Positions 57,241 to 64,000 of a DNA stretch of 64,000 nt are shown piece after piece. The DNA is from Mixophyes australis (lineage: Eukaryota; Chordata; Amphibia; Anura; Limnodynastidae), in assembly GCA_036250195.1 (NCBI GenBank), contig JAVHZZ010000003.1, forward strand, positions 16,971,004 to 17,035,003, in the 5' to 3' direction. The first letter of the stretch is position 1. The number at the start of each line of letters is the position of its first letter. Under the pieces are notes generated by a model, which was not told the origin of the DNA, did no database searches, and was given only the letters and a program-made list of their open reading frames with translations. A program made the translations under genes and the position numbers.

Positions 57241-58130
57241 CTAAATTCCTTCTAATCTAACCAGTTATTGCCATTATAATACAGGATTAATGGGCAGTTT
57301 TGAGTAGACCATAATTGCCATATAAGCCATGTCAAAAACAAAAAACCACAGGGTATAAAATTGCAAAACCAATAACACAAATAAATAAATAGGCACTCAT
57401 TGACTATGACCATGTTGTGGCCAAAATAATCCCTAGAGTCAATAAATATGATGAAATTCTAATAATAACAATTTTAAATTTAAAGTAGGCTGATGATATT
57501 ACTCTACACAATTTCATGAAGGCTTTTCTAAAAGTAAAATCTAATTTTATTTTAAGATGATGAGTAAAACAAGTGCAATATGACACAATAAAACCTAAAG
57601 TGGAATAAAATAAAAAACAATAAATATATTCACACTTCCTCAGTCCCTAAGTTATTCCCAATATCATTCATTACTCAATGGTTGCACATCACTGAAATAA
57701 TGCACATTAACTATAACACGAAACAAGATGCTTATTACAATTTAACACATCCAAATTGCAACAGTTTATTATGGTCAGTGTAATGTCTGTACCATAACAA
57801 TACTAGGTTTGTTATTGCTTGCTGATTGGTCTAAAATTTTTGGTCAAATCCTAAGTGGGTGTAGGATTGCATCAATATGCCGTGCCAGATTGGATTGCTT
57901 GATATGGTAAGTCCCAATTCAGTTCTGTAATGTTGGTATCAATGTCAGACAATGATAGCCCCTCGCTATACACAGTGATTAGACATGATATAGGAATAAA
58001 ATGCACCAGACACTTTCTAGAAAAAGACCCTCATTTAAGTTAGGTACAGTTAGAATTTATTTTAGCAAATATTGAATTTATTTTAAACCATAATTATTGT
58101 TGGTTCAGGGACTGTTTTTATTTGCAAAAA
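57241..58130. other. No gene recognised
   Basis: AT-rich. Includes a short fragment (57360-57385) of the block repeated at 55165 and 58575. Confidence 0.4.
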
Positions 58131-58139
58131 TAAGGAACA

Positions 58140-58565
58140 GCAACAGGCACCAGGTTTGCCCCTAGCTATGCCAATCTGTATTTGAATTATTGGGAGGACC
58201 AATATATATGGAGTGGCCATAGCTGGGGGTCAAACCTGGTGCTATGGAAATGATTATTGATGATGTTGTCATCATCAGGGAAGGTCCAGAAGATTCTGTT
58301 GCGGAATTTTTATAATACATTAATGAAAATGATTATGGTCTACTCTTCACAGTCCAACACAGCCAAAGCAAAACAGAATTTTTGGATCTAGAGATATTTA
58401 TTCAAAACAACCACATTTGTAATAAAATATTCCGAAAACAGGTTGATGTTAACAGTTATATTCTGGCTGACAGTCACCACCACCATTTATTTATGTTAAC
58501 ACTTTTTATAGGGAGGCACCCCTATTTAATAGAGCTGCTCTTGAAACCCAAGAAGGAGTGCAGTC
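58140..58565 (+). pseudogene. Penelope-like retroelement reverse transcriptase relic
   Basis: Plus-strand fragments of an RT of the Penelope type. Near 58144 the frame reads TGTRFAPSYANLYLNYWEDQ. After a frame break it reads IDDVVIIREGPEDSVAEFL from 58256, the catalytic DD box. It then continues DYGLLFTVQ and, from about 58382, LDLEIFIQNNHICNKIFRKQ and VDVNSYILADSHHH, the fixed order seen in Penelope RTs. The GIY-YIG endonuclease is not visible. Frameshifts show it is inactive. It supports a Penelope origin for the hammerhead-like motifs elsewhere. Confidence 0.7.
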
Positions 58566-58569
58566 CCAA

Positions 58570-58695
58570 AATTTTGTATAAACCAATAACACAACCAAAT
58601 ATTTATTTAAAATACTTTTATTACAGACAACATTAACCCATTAAGATATAATAAATATTTTACACAGGGGCAAGTATGCCTCTCACACAACCAGG
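58570..58695 (+). repeat. Dispersed block, copy 2
   Basis: Repeats 55165-55300: AAACCAATAACACAACCAAA, TTATTACAGACAACATTA and AGTATGCCTCTCACACAA in the same order. It directly follows the Penelope RT relic, so it may be that element's 3' end. Confidence 0.6.
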
Positions 58696-58699
58696 GTGG

Positions 58700-60240
58700 A
58701 GAGCTGCTGGGTGGTAGAGTGTAGCCTCGCCACTACCAGCTAAACCAACACTTCCACCTCCAGAGCAGTGAAATCTGACTATCTCTATTTTGAGGGTGAA
58801 GTGAAGGAGCAATATGACAGATTTTGGCCTGGTTGTTCTTGATCAGCCATTATTCCAAACAGGAGTAAAAAGGCAGTAATTAGTACATATTTTTAATTGC
58901 CCCTTTCAGTGTCTCATATAGGACTTTGCACTCACCATTAATTTTCTATAGAAAGTTCTGAGCTACTAATCACCATCATCATCATCACCATCATCATCAT
59001 CAATATTTATTTATTATTTACTTATTAATATTGGAATAACATTAATTGGACAAAGTACAAGGCCTGCCATGTAATAGTGATATGACTGATTCACTATGTT
59101 ATTAATATAACCTTACCAGGTCAAGTCCATTTGAAAGTGGTGTAGAGGTGTCTTTATTTGTACCAATGATGGTCTATTTGTGGTATTGGATATTTCACAT
59201 TGCAACCTAACATTATCTGGATGTATCTATGTACGTGTGAGACAGAGATAACCTTTACAAGTGAATTGTGTCATATTTAATCCCACAGAATGCCTCACAA
59301 TCTACTTCCTACAGCATATACATCAGCCTAAGGAGGAGGCCCATGAGGAGGAGGTGGCCCATGAGCATGAGGTGACCAGTGAGGATGATTTAGTCAATGA
59401 GGAGGAGGCAAGTCAAATAGGAGGAGGAGGGCCAGGAGGCAGTAAATATTTCAAATGTCTCTCTCCATTTTGCACATCACCATCACCAGATGATTGAGAG
59501 GAGGATGACACAAAGGAGACTGGTGAAGAATGGTAGTATCTTAATGTTATAATGTACTATAATATTTTTATTTATTTTTCGGTAGCATTAAATTGTAGAT
59601 CTCAGAAAGCCTTTCTTTCCCAAATGTGGTTTGACCTAGACCCCGGCAAAGTTTGTCATTCCACACCATGGTCTGACACCATGGGCCTAATAATTGTATG
59701 TTGCCAGGCAAAATATATATCTGCATGTATCTCCAAGAGAGTTTAAGTTAATGTAACACTTCTGAACTCTGCTGAGCCTGAAAAAATGTGCAACCAAAAT
59801 ACAACCATAGAACTAAGATACGTTTTATAAATGTACTAAGATTGGAACTTTTTTTAATTTCTACAGCTAACAAAGAAATCACCAACCTTTCAAGCTCCCC
59901 AGCCCAATTATTCGACACCCAAAGCCAAATTCCCCCTGCTCAAGTTTTTGATAAAAATATATTTTAATTTATTTGAAAACATTGAGTAAAAAAAATAGTT
60001 GTTGGTTTATAAAAAATTGTGTGTTTTATTTATGTAAAGGAAATGTGTACAAAGGTACATTGGTTCTATAATGAAGGAATATTTTGAACGTGGCAGAATA
60101 TCTGAAATACATTTGTCCCTTTTGAATGGGTATTAACTACAACATATTTTCAAAAAAAGTTTCTGATGAGGGTAGCAGGAATTAAAAATATATTAACTCT
60201 CCCCCTATTAGCGTGATAAACTAGTTTATTACAACAGTTT
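58700..60240. other. No gene recognised; ATC microsatellite and acidic frame
   Basis: (ATC)n at about 58971-59002. At 59310-59500 a plus-strand frame rich in glutamate (KEEAHEEEVAHEHEVTSEDD, followed by GGGGPGG) could be a decayed transposon-linked protein, but I cannot assign it. The remainder is AT-rich. Confidence 0.4.
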
Positions 60241-60254
60241 GTGTCAGTGATAAT

Positions 60255-60830
60255 CGTTTTATTTCCCCACACTGTATATCTCAGCACAGCCATTATGCCA
60301 TTATCCCCACATAGTATATGGGAGCAAAGCCATTATTTCCACACAGTATATGGCAGCACAGCCATTATTCCATTATCCAAACACAGTAAATGGCAGCACA
60401 GCCATTATTCCATTATCCCCAAATAGCATATGGCAGCACAGCCATTAGTCCATTATCCCCACACAGTATATGGCACCACAGCCATTATGCCATTATCCTC
60501 GCACAGTATATGGCACCACAGCCATTATGCCATTATCCCCACACAGTATATGGCACCACAGCCATTATGCCATTATCCTCGCACAGTATATGGCAGCACA
60601 GCCATTATTCCATTATCCTCACACAGTATATTTCAGCACAGCCATTAGTCTATTATCCCCACATAGTATATGGCAGCACACCCATTGATTTATTATCCCC
60701 ACACAGTATATGTCTGCACGCCCATTATTCCATTATCCCCAAATAGTATATGGCAGCACAGCCATTATTCCATTATCCCCACATAGTACATGGCAGCACA
60801 GTCATTAGTCCATTATCATCATATATGCTT
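60255..60830 (+). repeat. 40-bp minisatellite (about 14 units)
   Basis: Unit CAGCACAGCCATTATTCCAT plus TATCCCCACACAGTATATGG, repeated at 40-bp steps from about 60280 to 60792, with substitutions such as CACCACAG and CCTCGCAC. Because the unit has no stop in any plus frame, long open frames appear. They are not genes. Confidence 0.95.
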
Positions 60831-60834
60831 TTTC

Positions 60835-61660
60835 CATATCATGCAATATTATACAAACATTATACATACAGCATCATGGAAAGAGCTAACAAGCAGGATT
60901 AGTACGAAATTTATTTATAATTTAATGTATTTGCGTCCATGTGCGTTCTACTGCAGTCAACAAAACAAATGTGTATTGCACTCAAATGTATATAGAGCCC
61001 TCTCTATTTCACGCCTGATCTACCTCTTATCCCCCCACCCCTCTCTTAATATGTGCAGGGCTGGCCCATCCTTGGTCCTAATTAGACCTCTTTCTTCAAT
61101 CACAGAACGAGGTGGGAGACTATAGTTCCTGTGAGTGACACATACGTAGTGGAACGTCTGAAAATGGGAAGACACAACCATTGTCTAGAACAACAAAGGA
61201 CTGATGATTGAAAGTGCCAGGAACATTGAGTTAGTTACATCTAGGGAAAGATCTAATATTTGTTCCAGTTTATGGCCACAGTCTGAGGCGCTCCAGGAAT
61301 GCTAATTATTTTACAAAAGACCTATAACATTGTGCCAGCACTGCTGTTTGCTATAACATCATCTCATACCTGCGCTATCGTTTTTTTCTATACATTTTTT
61401 CAACTATTTATTTTCTATCTATTTTTTATTATTTTCTATTTATTTATTTTTTATTCATTTTCTCTTTATTTTCTACATTCTATTTCCTTTCTGATTATAC
61501 TAGCAGTATACCCTTGATATATGCTATCATCATAGTAAACATAATCATACTAGATACATGTTTAGAAAATACATTTGTGACACATTGTACTGCAACATTA
61601 TCATTCCTTTAAACTGCGCCCTCTTCCATTTTCCTCAATCTGGATTACAATTGGTGCAAA
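60835..61660. other. No gene recognised
   Basis: AT-rich, with a T/A-rich TTTATTTTCTATCTATTTT tract at 61380-61480. Confidence 0.4.
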
Positions 61661-61664
61661 GGGA

Positions 61665-61830
61665 CAGAGTCGTAACTTAGAATTCTAGCGCCTGGGGCGA
61701 GAAAGACAAATGCCGCCCCCATAGCCCTCGATTTGAACCAAATGAACGTAAAATCTTCCTAAATTGCGCCCCCCTTCAGCGTTGCGCCCTGGGGGGTCAC
61801 CCCTGACACACAGCCCTAGTTACGGCCCTG
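61665..61830. mobile_element. hAT MITE 1 (perfect 8-bp TSD)
   Basis: Ends CAGAGTCGTAACTTAG and CTAGTTACGGCCCTG. Flanked by CAAAGGGA at 61657-61664 and 61831-61838, an exact 8-bp duplication diagnostic of hAT transposition. 166 bp, noncoding. Confidence 0.9.
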
Positions 61831-61839
61831 CAAAGGGAT

Positions 61840-62085
61840 CTATCTGTAACATAACAACAGATAAGCTCTTGAAGTTTCCCTCAGATAAGCAGGTAATTGG
61901 TAATTAATGGAGGAAGGAGCTTTCTTGTGTATTTTGTACGTTACTGTCTTGAAAGAATTCCGGATGTATGATAAAATATTTGCTTATCAGTCATTTCAGT
62001 CTGTTTAGAGACTAATGTTTTTCAATGGGATATGGTAGAAAAAGTCTCCTGTGAGTAGCAAAAAGTCTACAACCATGATAACTAT
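61840..62085. other. No gene recognised
   Basis: Unique sequence between the two hAT MITEs. Confidence 0.4.
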
Positions 62086-62093
62086 ACCTCAAC

Positions 62094-62255
62094 CAGTGGC
62101 AGAACTACCAGTGGTGCGGCCGCTGTGGTGCACCGGAGCCCATGTTGATAATGGAACCCACTGCATGGCATGACAGATGCAGATGATCAAGGGCCCCGGT
62201 TTCCTCCTCCCTCACTCTCCGCACCGGGGTCCACAGCTCACTAGTTCCGCCTCTG
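62094..62255. mobile_element. hAT MITE 2 (perfect 8-bp TSD)
   Basis: Ends CAGTGGCAGAACTACCAGT and ACTAGTTCCGCCTCTG. Flanked by ACCTCAAC at 62086-62093 and 62256-62263. 162 bp, noncoding, a different subfamily from MITE 1. Confidence 0.9.
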
Positions 62256-62346
62256 ACCTCAACTATATATCAAATATTTTCAGATCTGATAAGCTACTGA
62301 AACATTTACACATACAGTTGTAGCCAGAGTTATCCCAAGTGATATT

Positions 62347-62694
62347 CATCATCATCATCATCATCACCATCTATTTATATTGCGCCACTGATTCCGTAGC
62401 GCTGTACAGAGAACTCATTAACATCAGTCCCTGCCCCGTTGGAGCTTACAGTCTAAATTCCCTAACATACACAAAGAGAGGGAGAGAGAGACTAGGGTCA
62501 ATTTTTGATAGCAGCCAATTAACCTACTAGTGTGTTTTTGGAGTGTGGGAGGAAACCGGAGCACCCGGAGGAAACCCACGCAAACACGGGGAGAACATAC
62601 AAACTCCACACAGTAAAGGCCATGATTGGGAATTGAACTCATGACCCCAGCGCTGTGAGGCAGAAGTGCTAACCACTTAGCCACCATGCTGCCC
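62347..62694 (-). mobile_element. tRNA-derived SINE with LINE-type tail
   Basis: Minus strand, about 348 bp. The head (62694-62620) reads GGCAGCATGGTGGCTAAGTG, then GTTAGCACTTCTGCCTCACA and GGGGTCATGAGTTCAATTCC, a tRNA-like sequence with A box and B box for RNA polymerase III. A conserved body follows (GGAGTTTGTATGTTCTCCCC, CGTGTTTGCGTGGGTTTCCT). It ends in TACAGCGCTACGGAATCAGT and a (GAT)n tail. The tail is the one shared with the window's L2-like LINEs, whose enzymes presumably mobilised it. Confidence 0.85.
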
Positions 62695-62699
62695 ATTCT

Positions 62700-63760
62700 T
62701 CTGACTTCATCTGACCTAACCACTGATACCTTAAATCAGTGGGACTGTCCTTGTCAGGATACTTGAGCAATAAAACATCACTCTGCTTCAAAGAACTGCT
62801 TGACAACTTCTTCAATATTGCTGTTTCCTGTTATCTACAGATTAGACCCTAAAATCTAATCCGTTCTCCGGCTGTTTCTGCGGTTTGGACCCAAGCGCTT
62901 CCAGTACCATCGCCTGCCTGCTACCTGCAGCCCTGGTTAGTGTGATAGGCCAGGGGGGATCCATCCACAGCATCCCTGATCCATAGTAAGAGGTCAGGAG
63001 TACCAGTTGGGTACACCAGCAAGGAGACACGCTAGCAGCGTCAGTGACCCAGAAGGAACGTGGTTCTGAGTGCCATAGAAGGAGCTCAGTGGTGGAAGCA
63101 GCTTAAGCCCCTCCTACTGCGGCAAGAGGGCGCTTTTTGGATAGCAAAAGGGAACGGTGGCAAAGTAAGCCCAGCCGGTTCCTCGCAACAACAGACAGGG
63201 TGGCATAGGCGGTCCATCCTGTCACAGATATTTCATGCAAATCCACATAAGTAATATTTCTCTTTAATTGAAGAATTTAATGATTTGAAGCATTAGGCAT
63301 TTGACTTCATCAGTGACATAAAGCATACGATGAAGTAATTCTGAAATAAATGATTATATTATATTACATTATATTATATTATATTATATATTGTACTGAA
63401 ATAATATATATTTTTTAATCTATGTCAGAGTGGCCTAAATTAGTCTGCCCATTACTCTGATTCCCAAAAGAAAAATAATTTGGTTTCTAAGTTTGATTAT
63501 GCAGGAATTTAGTGAAATATGTTACTATGTATTTGGAACATAAACATATCATTCTATAACCTTTTACCATACAGAACCATTTAATTTGTATTTTGACAGG
63601 CACACTTGAAAAAACAGAAAGGACAAAACTTCCTTGTGTTTGTTGAAAGGTCTTTATTCCTTGAAAAGAAAAGAAACTCACTGAAACTTGATATAAAAAC
63701 CAGAAAACAAAACCATAATCTGTGAAAATTATGTAATCTGTATTTGTGAAAATTATATAT
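62700..63760. other. No gene recognised; ATATT microsatellite
   Basis: (ATATT)n at about 63355-63397. GC-richer sequence at 62860-63230 may be an old repeat. No conserved frame. Confidence 0.45.
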
Positions 63761-63763
63761 ATA

Positions 63764-63828
63764 GACTTTGGTTTCTACTTAAAGGAGATCAGAGTTCAAT
63801 AAATTCTTTATTGTTCACTCTATTTGTG

Positions 63829-63887
<59 letters not shown>

Positions 63888-63959
63888 TATGTTTCACAAA
63901 TAGAGTGAACAATAAGGAAATTGTTGAACTATGATCTCCTTTAAGTAGAAACCAAAGTC
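63764..63959. repeat. Palindromic repeat with (TA)n centre
   Basis: Left arm 63764-63829 and right arm 63891-63959 are inverted copies, about 90 percent identical by eye. Their outer end is GACTTTGGTTTCTACTTAAA. They flank an uninterrupted TA run of about 60 bp (63830-63890). Probably a foldback MITE with an expanded TA loop. Confidence 0.85.
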
Positions 63960-64000
63960 CGACAACTAAAACACATTTATTCCTTCCTTGTGTTTGTTTA

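Noticed and set aside
59261..59497. Acidic protein gene
   Set aside because: Low-complexity glutamate-rich frame with no recognisable domain and no continuation; mentioned only as unassigned.
60390..60746. 118-codon frame as a repeat protein
   Set aside because: It is the 40-bp minisatellite read through; other plus frames are equally open.
60255..60830. CRISPR array
   Set aside because: The whole unit repeats without unique spacers, and this is a eukaryotic genome.

Overview
This is a 64 kb piece of a repeat-rich, AT-rich vertebrate nuclear genome, most likely from an anuran amphibian. That attribution rests on my recognition of repeat families (L1/Tx1-like, L2-like, Penelope-like, Harbinger and hAT relics, a sushi-type chromovirus and an anuran-type tRNA-derived SINE) and on an amphibian-style single-exon bitter taste receptor. 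It is inference, not a database result. There is no operon structure, and most of the six-frame open frames are chance or repeat-derived.

Only one ordinary host gene looks intact: a type 2 (bitter) taste receptor on the minus strand at 48348-49277. Its upstream flank has a diverged copy at 57117-57240 that lacks an adjacent receptor, which hints at a dissolved tandem cluster. A second host-derived relic at 18935-19175 is a Slit leucine-rich-repeat fragment joined to an antisense piece of 28S rRNA, and looks like a chimeric retropseudogene.

The dominant structure is a nearly intact, young Ty3/gypsy chromovirus of the sushi type at 22498-30611. It has 1.93 kb LTRs that differ by four substitutions and one 2-bp indel, a 5-bp target duplication (CATAT), gag, and pol in the -1 frame with protease, RT, RNase H, DD35E integrase and chromodomain. 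Several control elements can be read directly. A palindromic NRF1-type site and a TATA box lie upstream of a predicted RNA start, and the first 12 nt of that RNA are exactly complementary to the primer-binding site, which implies self-priming. A G_GGA_AAT slippery heptamer is followed after 6 nt by an H-type pseudoknot that covers the gag stop. The very long R-U5 leader holds two families of repeated hairpins, one with a compensatory base change. A glycine-to-glutamate change in a conserved RT motif may have disabled this copy.

Layout: 1-6000 is an L1-like element (ORF1 and ORF2 fragments, minus strand) broken up by a foldback repeat, a TAA-flanked MITE and a 1.7 kb Harbinger-like element with a SANT/Myb remnant. 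6000-12250 holds minisatellite, hairpin and dispersed repeats. 12270-13660 is an L2-like LINE relic. 14246-17590 holds several MITEs, two of them abutting and sharing one TAA. 18935-20655 holds the Slit/28S chimera and a possible LTR fragment. 22498-30611 is the chromovirus. 30617-37660 holds Penelope-like sequence, CA-rich minisatellites and repeats. 37665-38455 is an L2-like 3' end. 38590-44030 is a hAT-like region with satellite-like arrays, a BED-type transposase relic and a telomere-like minisatellite. 44548-45760 is a possible retroviral LTR/leader relic. 46330-50470 holds Penelope-like motifs, a TA-flanked MITE, the taste receptor and a LINE 3' end. 51735-55080 is the longest L2-like LINE. 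56440-64000 holds a Penelope RT relic, a 40-bp VNTR, two hAT MITEs with perfect 8-bp duplications, a SINE and a palindromic TA-cored repeat.
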